Shown here: in pieces, positions 44,552 to 53,843 of the stretch
Position numbering within the stretch: the stretch's first letter is position 1
Layout: the number at the start of each line of letters is the position of its first letter
Assembly: GCF_002283365.1 (NCBI RefSeq)
Contig: NZ_MQWD01000001.1
Coordinates: forward strand, 3,823,985 to 3,887,984
DNA: 64,000 nt
Source: Rubrivirga marina
Lineage (GTDB): Bacteria > Bacteroidota > Rhodothermia > Rhodothermales > Rubricoccaceae
Direction of reading: 5' to 3'
Translations under genes and position numbers: made by a program
The notes under the pieces: generated by a model
Databases searched by the model: none
The model's input: only the letters and a program-made list of their open reading frames with translations
Told to the model about the DNA's origin: nothing

Positions 44552-44743
44552 ATGGGGACCGAATCCGGCTCTCCCGGCCCTCGACCCATCGCCGGAGGCG
44601 CCCCGTCCGGCGATGGACTGTGCCGCTCGTGCCCACGAGAGTGCGGTTCGTGACGGGACGGGTCAGGAGAGCCCTCGTTGGGCTCCGTTGGTCGAACAAG
44701 TATTTGGGGTCGGGGTAGTATCGGACGGCCTGTCCCCGCCTCC

Positions 44744-45892
44744 TTGGCACTCACTCGACCGCAGAAGACCTCCCTCTGGATCGGCGTCGGCCTCGTGGCC
44801 ATGGCCCTGCTCGTCGTGCCCCGCTTCTTTGGTGACGAGGAGCCAGCCGGGCCGGCGGCCGGCGGAGCCGGGGGCCCGCGTGGCAACGACACCCTCGCCG
44901 TCACCGTCGCCCCGGTCTCGCAGGAGCTCCTGGAGGACCGCGTCACGACGACCGGCACGCTCCTGCCGTGGGAGGCCGTCGAGGTCCGCGCCGAGGTGGC
45001 CGGGCGCGTCGTCGCCCTCAACTTCGCGGAGGGGAGCTTCGTGGGGCAGGGCCAGACGCTCGTCTCGCTCGACACCGAGGTCCTCCGCGCCCAGATCGAG
45101 GGCGCCCGCACCCGCCGCGACCTCGCTCGGACGCAGGCCCAGCGCTATCGCGAGCTGTTCGAGATCGGCGGCCTCAGCCGCCAGGAGCTCGACCAGGCCG
45201 ACAGCGAGGCCCGCGTGCTCGACGCCCAGCTCGCCGAGTTGGCTGCCGAGGTGCGCCGACGACAGGTCGTCGCCCCGTTCGCGGGCGAGATCGGGCTTCG
45301 GCAAGTCAGCGTCGGCGCCTACGTCGCGCCGGGCGACCCCATCGCGACGCTCCGCATCACGGGCCAGCTCCGGCTGGAGTTCACGGTCCCCGAGCGCTAC
45401 CTCGGCCAGATCCGCGAGGGCCAGCCGGTCCGGTTCTCCGTGCCCGGCCAGGAGGACCCGTTCGTGGGCACGATCTACGCGACCGAGCCGAACGTCGACG
45501 CGTCGACGCGGGCGTTCACCGTCCGCGCCCGCGTGCGGAACCCCGGGGGCGTGCTCGTGCCCGGCGCCTTCGCCGAGGTCGAGCTGGTCCTCGACGAGAT
45601 CCCCGAGGCGCTCCTCATTCCGACCGCCTCGGTCATCACGGGGGCCGACAGCACGACCGTCTTCGTCGTTCGCGACGGGACCGCCGTGCCACGAGCGATC
45701 ACCACGGGCGTCCGCACGACCGACCGGATCCAGGTCACCAGCGGCCTCTCGCCGGACGACGTGGTCCTGACCTCGGGCCTCAACCAGGTCCGCCCCGGCC
45801 AGGCGATCCGCACGGGCGGCGCGTTCGACCCCACGCAGGTCCGCCCCGCGAGCACGACCGCCGAGGAGCGCGCCTACCAGACCGCCGACTAG
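44744..45892 (+). CDS. RND efflux periplasmic adaptor (MFP)
   Basis: This 382-residue membrane-fusion protein starts at TTG 44744, just before the membrane anchor (KTSLWIGVGLVAMALLVV). Features are the lipoyl half-motifs (WEAVEVRAEVAGRVVALNFAEG and later VVAPFAGEIGLRQVSVGAYV), a helical hairpin between them (LARTQAQRYRELFEIGG) and the beta-barrel region (DASTRAFTVRARVRNP). It bridges the inner-membrane RND pump and TolC, encoded by the next two genes, so a full tripartite pump is present. The drug or metal substrate is not evident. Confidence 0.93.
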   Translation: MALTRPQKTSLWIGVGLVAMALLVVPRFFGDEEPAGPAAGGAGGPRGNDTLAVTVAPVSQELLEDRVTTTGTLLPWEAVEVRAEVAGRVVALNFAEGSFVGQGQTLVSLDTEVLRAQIEGARTRRDLARTQAQRYRELFEIGGLSRQELDQADSEARVLDAQLAELAAEVRRRQVVAPFAGEIGLRQVSVGAYVAPGDPIATLRITGQLRLEFTVPERYLGQIREGQPVRFSVPGQEDPFVGTIYATEPNVDASTRAFTVRARVRNPGGVLVPGAFAEVELVLDEIPEALLIPTASVITGADSTTVFVVRDGTAVPRAITTGVRTTDRIQVTSGLSPDDVVLTSGLNQVRPGQAIRTGGAFDPTQVRPASTTAEERAYQTAD

Positions 45893-45903
45893 CCCCGCCC
45901 CGT

Positions 45904-45923
45904 CCGCCTCGGCACCGAGGCGG
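45904..45923. repeat. 9-bp palindrome between adaptor and pump genes
   Basis: CCGCCTCGG and CCGAGGCGG flank a CA dinucleotide. It is a copy of the recurring GCCTCGGCRCCGAGGC palindrome, here inside an operon, so it might weaken read-through or stabilise the upstream message rather than end transcription. Confidence 0.75.
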
Positions 45924-45943
45924 CCCCACTCCCCTCCCACCCC

Positions 45944-48900
45944 GTGGCCTCGCTCTACGACGTCTCCGTCCGGCGGCCCGTCTTCGCGACGGTGCTGTCG
46001 CTCGCGATCCTGATCGGCGGGGCGATCGGGTACATGGAGCTCGGCGTGCGCGAGTACCCGATCGTCCAGACGCCGGTGATCTCGGTCTCGACGAGCCTGC
46101 GGGGTGCCAACGCGGCCGTCATCGAGAGCCAGGTGACCGAGCCCATCGAGGAGTCGGTCAACGCCATCGACGGGATCCGGTCGATCACGAGCACGAGCAA
46201 CGAGGGCCGGAGCACGGTCCGCGTCGAGTTCGACCTCGGCGCCGACCTCGACGCCGCCGCGGCCGACGTCCGCGACCGCGTGAGCCGCGCGCGGGGCCAG
46301 ATCCCGGACGAGGCGGAAGAACCCGTCATCTCGAAGGCGAACACCGACGGCGAGCCGGTCATCTTCCTCAACCTGTCGAGCGAGCAGTACTCGCTCCTGG
46401 AGCTGTCCGACATCGCGGACAACTTTTTCGCCGAGCGGCTCCAGACCATCGACGGCGTCGCCTCCGTCGACATCTGGGGCGACAAGCGGTACGCCATGCG
46501 GATGTGGATGGACCCGGCGAAGCTGGCCGCCTACGGGCTCACGCCGGGCGACGTCCAGCGGGCCGTCCAGACCCAGAACGTCGAGCTCCCCGGCGGGCGG
46601 ATCGAGGGCGACCAGGTCGAGCTGACCATCCGCCCGCTCACGCGGCTCTCGACGGTCGAGGATTTTCAGAACCTCGTGCTCAAGAACGACGGGACGACGC
46701 TCGTCCGGTTCTCCGACGTCGGCCGCGTCGAGCTCGGCGCCCAGAACCTCCGGACGGTCCTCAAGCGCGACGGCGTCGCGATGGTCGGCGTCGTGCTCCG
46801 GCCGCTCCCCAACGCCAACGCCATCGACATCGTCGACGAGTTCTACGACCGCGTCGAGGAGATCAAGCCCGACCTCCCGCCGGGCATCGAGCTCGGCATC
46901 GGGTTCGACAACACGGAGCCAATCCGGGCCTCGATCGAGGAGGTCCGGAACACGGTCTTTATCGCGCTGATCCTCGTCGTGCTCGTCATCTTCGCGTTCC
47001 TGCGCGACTGGCGGACGACGCTGATCCCGGTCCTCGTCATCCCGGTCTCGCTCGTCGGCGCGTTCGGCGTGATGGCGCTGGCCGGGTTCTCGATCAACGT
47101 CCTCACGCTCCTGTCGCTCGTCCTCGCGATCGGGCTCGTGGTGGACGACGCGATCGTGGTGCTGGAGAACATCTACGCCAAGATTGAGGGCGGCATGGAC
47201 CCGATCCGGGCGGCCGTGGTGGGGACGAAGGAGATCTACCTCGCCGTGATCGCGACGACGCTGGCCCTCGTGGCGGTCTTCCTCCCGATCATCTTCCAGA
47301 GCGGCGTGATCGGCGCGCTCTTCCGCGAGTTCGGGCTGACGATCGCGGCGGCCGTCGTCATCTCGTCGTTCGCGGCGCTGACGCTCACGCCGATGCTCTC
47401 GTCGAAGCTGCTCAAGCGGCGCGAGACGAAGCCGTGGCTCTACCGGAAGACCGAGCCCACCTTCGAGCGGCTCAACGGCGCCTACCGCCGGTCGCTGGGC
47501 GCCTTCCTCCGCGCGCGGTGGCTCGCGTTCGTCGTCATCGCCCTCGCCGGCCTCGGCGTATGGTGGCTCTTCTCGAACCTCGAGAGCGAGCTGGCGCCGG
47601 CCGAGGACCGCTCGCAGATGCGCGTGTTCGCGAACGCCCCGCAGGGCCGCGGCTACGCCTACATGGACGCCTACACGGACGAGCTCATCCGGCTCCTCCA
47701 GCGCGAGGTGCCCGAGGCGGAGGCCATCATCTCGGTGACGTCGCCGGGCTTCGGGTCGTCGGGCTCGGTCAACTCGGCGTTCGGGAACGTCATCCTCGTC
47801 GAGCCCGACCAGCGGGAGCGGAGCCAGGACGAGATCGCCAACGCGGTCCAGCGCGAGCTGGCGAACCTCCCCGGCGCGCGCGTGTCGGTGAGCCAGCCCG
47901 CCTCGATCTCGACGTCGTCGGGCCGGGGCTCGCCGGTCCAGATGGTCCTCCAGGCGCCGAACCTGGAGGCGCTCCAGGACGCGCTCCCGGCGTTCATGGA
48001 GCGGGCCATGCAGGACCCCGCCTTCGCCTTCGCCCGTGCCGACCTCGAGTTCACGCTCCCGGAGCTCCAGATCGTGGTGGACCGCGACCGGGCGCAGTCC
48101 CTCGGGATCCAGCCGCTCGACGTGGCGCAGGCCCTCGCGGTCGCCTTGAGTGAGGGCCGGTTCGGCTACTTTATTCGCAACGGCGAGCAGTACGAGATCA
48201 TCGGGCAGCTCGAGCGGGAGGCGCGGGCGGCGCCGAACGACCTCCAGGGCATCTTCGTCCGCAGCGCGGCCGGGGCCCCGATCCCGCTCTCGAACCTCGT
48301 CACGCTCACGGAGTCGGCCGCCCCCCCTCAGCTGTACCGCTACAACCGGTTCACGGCGGCGACCGTCTCGGCCGAGCCCGCGGAGGGCGTGTCCCTCGGC
48401 GACGCGATCGAGGCCATGCAGCAGGTGACCGACGAGACGCTCCCGGTGGGGTTCACAACGACGTGGACGGGCCAGAGCCGCGACTTCCTCGAGACGGGCG
48501 GGTCGATTTACGTCGTGTTCGGGCTCGCCCTCGTCCTCATCTTCCTCGTCCTCGCGGCCCAGTTCGAGAGCTTCCGCGACCCGGTCACGATCCTCCTCAC
48601 GGTGCCGCTCGCCCTCCTCGGCGCGCTCGGGGCGCTGTGGCTGTTCGGGAGCACGCTCAACGTGTTCAGCCAGATCGGCCTCGTGATGCTGATCGGGCTG
48701 GTGACCAAGAACGGGATCCTGATCGTCGAGTTCGCCAAGCAGAAGCGGGAGGACGGGCTCGACCGGCAGGAGGCCGCCGAGGAGGCCGCGGCGGCGCGTT
48801 TCCGTCCGATCCTGATGACGGCGTTCTCGACCGTCCTCGGCACGCTCCCGATCGCGCTCGCGCTCGGGTCTGGCGCCGAGAGCCGCGTCCCGATGGGCCT

Positions 48901-49153
48901 CGCCGTCATTGGCGGCATGGTCGTCGGCACGTTCCTGACGCTCTACGTGATCCCGGCGCTCTACACCTACATCGCGAGCCGCGAGGCGACGCGGATCGCG
49001 GACGAGATCGACGCCATCGAGGACACCGCTGCAGGTGACGGGGCGGCCACCGGTACGCCCGGCCAGCCTGTGGAGCTGGCGCCCGAGGCGGGCGGCGACG
49101 GGACCGAGGCGGAGCCGGCCGCGCTCGTCGAGCCGACGCGGGACGACTCGTGA
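45944..49153 (+). CDS. RND efflux pump, inner-membrane transporter
   Basis: This pump of 1069 residues has the typical 12-helix arrangement with two large periplasmic loops. Recognisable features are SLYDVSVRRPVFATVLSLAI (TM1), the ISVSTSLRGANAAVIESQVTEPIEE porter segment, the TM4 stretch LLSLVLAIGLVVDDAIVVLENI with the proton-relay aspartates, and GLVTKNGILIVEFAKQ (TM10). The sequence belongs to the HAE1/AcrB-like group, drug or small-molecule efflux. The start is GTG. The stop overlaps the start of the TolC gene. Confidence 0.95.
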   Translation: MASLYDVSVRRPVFATVLSLAILIGGAIGYMELGVREYPIVQTPVISVSTSLRGANAAVIESQVTEPIEESVNAIDGIRSITSTSNEGRSTVRVEFDLGADLDAAAADVRDRVSRARGQIPDEAEEPVISKANTDGEPVIFLNLSSEQYSLLELSDIADNFFAERLQTIDGVASVDIWGDKRYAMRMWMDPAKLAAYGLTPGDVQRAVQTQNVELPGGRIEGDQVELTIRPLTRLSTVEDFQNLVLKNDGTTLVRFSDVGRVELGAQNLRTVLKRDGVAMVGVVLRPLPNANAIDIVDEFYDRVEEIKPDLPPGIELGIGFDNTEPIRASIEEVRNTVFIALILVVLVIFAFLRDWRTTLIPVLVIPVSLVGAFGVMALAGFSINVLTLLSLVLAIGLVVDDAIVVLENIYAKIEGGMDPIRAAVVGTKEIYLAVIATTLALVAVFLPIIFQSGVIGALFREFGLTIAAAVVISSFAALTLTPMLSSKLLKRRETKPWLYRKTEPTFERLNGAYRRSLGAFLRARWLAFVVIALAGLGVWWLFSNLESELAPAEDRSQMRVFANAPQGRGYAYMDAYTDELIRLLQREVPEAEAIISVTSPGFGSSGSVNSAFGNVILVEPDQRERSQDEIANAVQRELANLPGARVSVSQPASISTSSGRGSPVQMVLQAPNLEALQDALPAFMERAMQDPAFAFARADLEFTLPELQIVVDRDRAQSLGIQPLDVAQALAVALSEGRFGYFIRNGEQYEIIGQLEREARAAPNDLQGIFVRSAAGAPIPLSNLVTLTESAAPPQLYRYNRFTAATVSAEPAEGVSLGDAIEAMQQVTDETLPVGFTTTWTGQSRDFLETGGSIYVVFGLALVLIFLVLAAQFESFRDPVTILLTVPLALLGALGALWLFGSTLNVFSQIGLVMLIGLVTKNGILIVEFAKQKREDGLDRQEAAEEAAAARFRPILMTAFSTVLGTLPIALALGSGAESRVPMGLAVIGGMVVGTFLTLYVIPALYTYIASREATRIADEIDAIEDTAAGDGAATGTPGQPVELAPEAGGDGTEAEPAALVEPTRDDS

Positions 49154-50649
49154 CGACGTTCGTGCGGCTCGTTCTCCTCGCCCCTGCTCTGCTGGCGGTC
49201 GCCGCCAGCGCGCAGCCGACCTCGCTCCGGCAGGACTCCATCCCGCCCCTCCCCGACTCGCTTCGCCTCTACGGCGGCACGGTCGCGACCCGGATCGACC
49301 TTCCGGACTTCCCGCTGCCCGCCGACGCGCTCCGCCTGACGCTCGAGGAGGCCGTCGACCTCGCCCTCGCGCGGAACCCGGACGTCGCGGTCTCGGCGCT
49401 CGAAGGGCTCCGGGCGGCCAACGACGTCACGCGCGGGAACGCGGGCTACCTCCCCACGCTCGACGCCAGCGCCGGGCTCGCCGGCGCGCGCAGCGACGTG
49501 CTGTTCGGGAGCGGTGGCGGCGGCGGGGCCGGGGACTCGACGGGAACGGGCGGCGGCGGACTCCGCTCGTCGCAGTCGACCGCGCTCGACGCCGCGGTCG
49601 GGCTCGGGTACACGGTCTACGACGGCGGCCTCCGCGCGGCCACGCTCCGGCGGCTCCGCGCCGAGGCCCGCCGCTTCGCCCTCCTCGCCGACGCCGATGC
49701 CGAGCAGCTCGTGCTCGACGTCACGGCCACCTACCTCGACGCCGCCCGCCAGGCCGACCTCGCCGACGCCTTCGCCGAGGCCGTCGCGGTCTCCGAGGAC
49801 CGCCTCCGGATCGCCCAGGCCGAGGTCCGCATCGGGACGGCCGCCGAGATCGACGCGGCCCTCGCCCTCGCCGACTACAACGCCGACCGCGCAGCGCTCC
49901 TCCAGCAACAGGTGCTCCTGGAAGGGGCCCGCGCCACGCTCGGCGGCCTCCTCGCCCTGCCGGACCCCGATGCCGTCGTGGTCACCGACACGCTCGCGCT
50001 CGCCCCCCCCGCCGACCTCGGCGCGCTCGCGGATCGGGCCGCGACCGAGAACCGACGGATCCGCTCGCTCGAGGCCGCCGAGCTCGCCGCCGCCGAGGAG
50101 GTCGACGCGGTCCGCTCCGAGTACCGACCGACGGTCCGCGCCTCCGCTGGGCTCGGGCTGACGGTCTTCGACCCCGGCTTCCTCCCGCCCGACTTCGCGC
50201 CGGCCGTCGGGCCGAGCCTGCGGTACGGGCTGACCGCTTCGCTCCCCCTCTTCGACGGCGGCGAGCGCGACCGGCGGCTCCAGAACGCCAGGATCCGCGT
50301 GCGCCAGGCCGAATTGACGACGGAGGGCGAGGCGGCGTTCGTCCGCGGCCGCGTGGCCCGGCTGGCCGCGCTGGCGCGCGGCTATCGGGCGCTCGTCGAC
50401 CTGGAGTCACAGAACGAGGCCATCGCGCGCGAGAACGTCCGCGTGGCGCTCGCGCAGCTCCGGCTCGGGTTCATCACGCCTGTCGATCTGAGGCTGGTCC
50501 AGCTCACGCTCGTCGACGTCCGGCGGCGACGGGTCGAGGCCGTCTACCAAGCCCGCCTCGCCGAGGCCGAGCTCCGCCTCCTCGCCGGCGAGTTGCTGCC
50601 GGGAGGCTCGGTCCTGACGCCGTCGATCTTGAGCACGGTCGACCCTTAG
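49150..50649 (+). CDS. TolC-family outer-membrane efflux protein
   Basis: This 499-residue protein overlaps the pump gene by four bases (GTGA). It has a signal peptide (RLVLLAPALLAVAASA) and two OEP repeats: RLTLEEAVDLALARNPDV at the first, and the matching SLPLFDGGERDRRLQNARI/RVRQAELTTEGEAAFVRGRVARL helices at the second. It supplies the outer-membrane channel of the tripartite pump. A small Gly-rich insertion (SGGGGGAGDSTGTGGGG-like) near residue 120 is unusual but sits in a loop. Confidence 0.93.
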   Translation: MTTFVRLVLLAPALLAVAASAQPTSLRQDSIPPLPDSLRLYGGTVATRIDLPDFPLPADALRLTLEEAVDLALARNPDVAVSALEGLRAANDVTRGNAGYLPTLDASAGLAGARSDVLFGSGGGGGAGDSTGTGGGGLRSSQSTALDAAVGLGYTVYDGGLRAATLRRLRAEARRFALLADADAEQLVLDVTATYLDAARQADLADAFAEAVAVSEDRLRIAQAEVRIGTAAEIDAALALADYNADRAALLQQQVLLEGARATLGGLLALPDPDAVVVTDTLALAPPADLGALADRAATENRRIRSLEAAELAAAEEVDAVRSEYRPTVRASAGLGLTVFDPGFLPPDFAPAVGPSLRYGLTASLPLFDGGERDRRLQNARIRVRQAELTTEGEAAFVRGRVARLAALARGYRALVDLESQNEAIARENVRVALAQLRLGFITPVDLRLVQLTLVDVRRRRVEAVYQARLAEAELRLLAGELLPGGSVLTPSILSTVDP

Positions 50650-50677
50650 GCCCGCCGCGGCGCCGAGGCCGTCGGGA

Positions 50678-51580
50678 TCAGTCCAGGATCGGTTCGCCGC
50701 TGGCGGCGACCTCGGCCGTGAACAGCTCCGTCAGCCGCTGCGTCATCGCCCCCACCGTGCCGTCGCCGATGGTCCGCCCGTCGAGGCGGGTGACGGCGGC
50801 CAGCTCGCCCATCGTGCCGGTGCAGAACATCTCGTCGGCGCGGTAGGCCTCGGGAAGCGAGAGCCGCGCCGGACGGGCCGGAATGCCGTTGGACCGGCAG
50901 AGGTCGAGGACCGTCTGCCGCGTGATCCCCTCGGGGCACGCGTCGGTGTGGCTCGTCAGGACCTCGCCGCGACGGACGAGGAACACGTGCGTCCCGTTGC
51001 ACTCCGCGAGGAACCCGTCGCGGTCGAGGAGCAGCGCCGCGTCGGCGCCAGCCGCGTTGGTCTCAATCTTGGCAAGGATCGACTGGAGCAGGTTGTTCGA
51101 GTGGATCTTCGGGTCGAGGCAGTCGGGCGGGAAGCGCCGCACGGACGACGTCTGCAGCGTGAGCCCGCCCTTGTCGTAGACCGGCGCCTTCCACTCCGCC
51201 AGCACAATGAGCGTCGGGCCCGACTGGTTGAGCCGCGGGTCCATGCCGGACGTGATCTTGGTCCCCCGCGAGAGCGTCAGCCGGATGTGGACCCCGTCGC
51301 GCATCCCGTTGGCCTCCAGCGTCTTGCGGATCTCGGCGACGATCTCCTCCCGGCTCGGGACGCCCGCGATGGCGATGGCCTTGGCCGAGTCGGCCAACCG
51401 ATCGAGGTGCTCGGTCAGGCGGAAGATCTTCCCGTCGTAGAGCCGGAGCCCCTCCCACACGCCGTCGCCGCCCTGGACGAGCGAGTCGAACGGCGACACG
51501 CCGGCCTTGTCGCGGTGGACGAGCCGTCCGCCGACGTTGACGATGAGGTCCGCGTTGCGCGGGTCGAACTGCTGGAGCAT
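50678..51580 (-). CDS. Class IV aminotransferase (BCAT/D-amino acid aminotransferase fold)
   Basis: This 300-residue PLP enzyme of fold type IV shows SPFDSLVQGGDGVWEGLRLYDGKIFRL at the start, ADAALLLDRDGFLAECNGTHVFLV in the centre and SLPEAYRADEMFCTGTMGELAAV near the end. The segment that normally holds the PLP lysine reads PKIHSNNLLQSILAKIE, so by my alignment His is in the lysine position, with a Lys two residues earlier. It may be a branched-chain or D-amino acid aminotransferase variant. Its ATG overlaps the stop of the sulfotransferase-like gene (TGATG), so they are coupled. Confidence 0.85.
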   Translation of the reverse strand: MLQQFDPRNADLIVNVGGRLVHRDKAGVSPFDSLVQGGDGVWEGLRLYDGKIFRLTEHLDRLADSAKAIAIAGVPSREEIVAEIRKTLEANGMRDGVHIRLTLSRGTKITSGMDPRLNQSGPTLIVLAEWKAPVYDKGGLTLQTSSVRRFPPDCLDPKIHSNNLLQSILAKIETNAAGADAALLLDRDGFLAECNGTHVFLVRRGEVLTSHTDACPEGITRQTVLDLCRSNGIPARPARLSLPEAYRADEMFCTGTMGELAAVTRLDGRTIGDGTVGAMTQRLTELFTAEVAASGEPILD

Positions 51581-52335
51581 CAGGGGAGCCGGTGGTCGGC
51601 GAGCGTGTCGTAGAGGGGCTGACAGTCGGCGACGAGCGGCGCCAGCCGGTCCGGCACCTCGACCGCCTCGGGGCGCGGCGGGGCGAACCCGGTCGAGGCC
51701 TCGACGGAGGCGTACCAGTGCTCGGCCCACACGCCGTCGGTCGCGCGGGGGCCCGGCGCCCACGAGAGCATGGCCGGGTCGAACGGGACGCCGAGGCGGG
51801 CACAGAGGGCCCGCAGCAGGCGCTCCGGGTCGCGGAGCACGTCGGCCGCGTCGATCACGGGCGGCGCGGCGCCGTCGCGCTGGGCCATCCGGTCGAACAA
51901 CTCCACCTGCTGCGGGAGGCCAGTATCGGCGAGCGTCGGGCCGGGCGTGACCCGGTCGAGGGAGACGACCATCGCGGCGGGGTCGCGGATCAGGAAGGCG
52001 TGGCGGAAGCTTGGGTGGTCGAGCCACTCGCGGCCCACGTGCGGGAGCAGGTGGTGGGCCATGTGCTTCTGGTACCAGATCCGCGCGGCGCCGGGGACGG
52101 GGCCGGAGAGCGTGGCCGCCACGTCCTGCCACTCGGTCGGCTGGCTGGCGAGCACGGCGTCGCGGCCGGGATGGTCGAGGCCGGTGGCGGCGAGGTACGC
52201 GGCGTAGAGCGGCTCGTCGACGACGGCGGCGTCGGGCCGGCTCCCCCACGACCGCAGGAGGGCCGTCGAGAGGTTGCGCGGCCCGCTCCACATCGCGACG
52301 CGGACCGGCTGGGAGGGCGAGGGAGCGGATAGCAC
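51580..52335 (-). CDS. Sulfotransferase-like protein
   Basis: The protein has 251 residues from GTG 52335; the frame is open further up but would run into the caspase gene. RVAMWSGPRNLSTALLRSW contains the PAPS-binding-type P-loop, and FLIRDPAAMVVSLDR is the second cofactor motif; IWYQKHMAHHLLPH and DGVWAEHWYASVEASTGF are family-specific. Cytoplasmic. The family is usually annotated sulfotransferase, but the acceptor is unknown. It is tightly linked to the class IV aminotransferase downstream, and the window also encodes PAPS synthesis and PAP removal. Confidence 0.78.
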   Translation of the reverse strand: MLSAPSPSQPVRVAMWSGPRNLSTALLRSWGSRPDAAVVDEPLYAAYLAATGLDHPGRDAVLASQPTEWQDVAATLSGPVPGAARIWYQKHMAHHLLPHVGREWLDHPSFRHAFLIRDPAAMVVSLDRVTPGPTLADTGLPQQVELFDRMAQRDGAAPPVIDAADVLRDPERLLRALCARLGVPFDPAMLSWAPGPRATDGVWAEHWYASVEASTGFAPPRPEAVEVPDRLAPLVADCQPLYDTLADHRLP

Positions 52336-52361
52336 GTCGGAGTCTACAGCCCCTCGCCCCG

Positions 52362-53831
52362 TCAGTCCATCGCGGCGAGGAGCGCCCGGGCGTGGGGCTG
52401 GCCGAGGCCGGCGGCGCGCTGGAGCCACTGGCGGGCGGCCTCCGGGTCAGCCTCAACGCCACGGCCGTCGTGGAGGAGGACGCCGAGGCGAACCATCGCG
52501 TCGGCGTGACCGGCGAGGGCGGCCCGTTCGTAGAAGTCGGCGGAACGGGCGGCGTCGGCCGGGACGCCGCGGCCGGCCTCGTAGAGCACGCCGAGGTTGG
52601 CCTGGGCCGGCGCGTGCTCCTGCCCCGCCGCGAGCGCGTAGAGCCGGGCCGCCTCCGCCGGGTCGGCAACGACGCCGAGGCCGCGGTCGTAGAGCGACGC
52701 GAGGTTGTTCTGGGCCGCCGCCCGCCCCTGCTCGGCCGCCAGCCGGTAGAGGCGGACCGCCTCGGGCACGTCCTGGGCCACGCCGAGGCCGGTTTCGTAG
52801 GCGTAGCCGAGGTTCGTCTGCGCCGCCGCGTGTCCCTGAGCGCTCGCCGCCCGCAGAAGGTCGACCCCGGCCGCCGTGTCCACAGGGACGCCCTCGCCCC
52901 GCAGACGCATCCAGCCAAGGATGGACTGCGCCTCGGCGTGGCCCGCCGCGGCGGCCTCCTCCAGCACGACCACCGAGGCGGCCACGTCGGTGTCTCGCAG
53001 GCGGAGGGCCTCGGCGACGCGGGCGTCGAGGCCGGCCGCCGGGCGCTCGATCGTGGTGCCGGCCGGGACGAAGTAGAAGTCGCCGTCGTAGGACCACGAG
53101 GTCCACGGCTCCTGCTCGAAATCGCTGGCTTCCCGAACCCGCCGCTGGACGTTCCGGAGCAGTTGGATGAGTTCGAGGCCCGGCGTGTAGAACTCCTCCA
53201 GGAAGGCCTCCGTGAACAGCCCGTTGCGCCCGCTCATGTTGTCGCTGGCCCGCTCGCCCTGCGCCGTCGCGAACGAGATGACCGACCCCGACGGCCCCTG
53301 CGTCGAGGCCCACCCCCCGGCCGACGACCGCCACGACCGGAAGGGGTTGTCCCGGCAGGCGTCGAGGAAGACGAGCTTCAGCCGGGCCTCCGAGTCGTCG
53401 AGCGTGGAGAGGACCTCGCCGAGCGCGATCGAGCGGTAGCGCATCTGGGACTCCGTCACGACGTCGGCGTCGATCGGCACGAGGAAGTTGTCGCCCTCGA
53501 CCTGGACGCCGTGGCCGGCATAGAAGAACAGGGCCACCTCGGCGCCGACCGCGTCGTCGGCGAAGTCGGCGAGGGCCTGCCCCATCTCCCCGTACGTCAG
53601 GTCGGTGTGGGCGTGGACGGCGAACCCGGCGGCGGCGAGGGCGCCGGACACGTCCTCGACATCGTTGGTGGGGTTCTGGAGCGCCGTCGCGTGCTCGTAC
53701 GACGCGTTCCCGATGACGAGCGCGACGCGAGCCCCGGCCTCGACCTCGAGCCCCCGCGACCCCTCCGGTTGGGCCGACGCAGCGCTCGCGAGGGCGACGA
53801 ATAGGAACAGACGGAATGCAGAGCGAAACAT
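52362..53831 (-). CDS. Secreted caspase-family peptidase with Sel1 repeats
   Basis: This 489-residue protein has a signal peptide (RSAFRLFLFVALASAASAQ). Residues about 33-255 are a p20-like caspase domain with both catalytic residues: His107 in FYAGHGVQ and Cys159 in FLDACRDNPF, plus RVALVIGNASYEHATALQNP at the start. From about 290 to the end there are roughly five to six Sel1 repeats (AAAGHAEAQSILGWMRLRGEGV, AAAQTNLGYAYETGLGV, APAQANLGVLYEAGRGV and others), a protein-binding solenoid. Bacterial relatives cleave after Arg/Lys or act in regulated proteolysis. It lies 12 bases after the FGE-fold gene in one operon. Confidence 0.92.
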   Translation of the reverse strand: MFRSAFRLFLFVALASAASAQPEGSRGLEVEAGARVALVIGNASYEHATALQNPTNDVEDVSGALAAAGFAVHAHTDLTYGEMGQALADFADDAVGAEVALFFYAGHGVQVEGDNFLVPIDADVVTESQMRYRSIALGEVLSTLDDSEARLKLVFLDACRDNPFRSWRSSAGGWASTQGPSGSVISFATAQGERASDNMSGRNGLFTEAFLEEFYTPGLELIQLLRNVQRRVREASDFEQEPWTSWSYDGDFYFVPAGTTIERPAAGLDARVAEALRLRDTDVAASVVVLEEAAAAGHAEAQSILGWMRLRGEGVPVDTAAGVDLLRAASAQGHAAAQTNLGYAYETGLGVAQDVPEAVRLYRLAAEQGRAAAQNNLASLYDRGLGVVADPAEAARLYALAAGQEHAPAQANLGVLYEAGRGVPADAARSADFYERAALAGHADAMVRLGVLLHDGRGVEADPEAARQWLQRAAGLGQPHARALLAAMD

Positions 53832-53843
53832 CGAACCAGCGGC

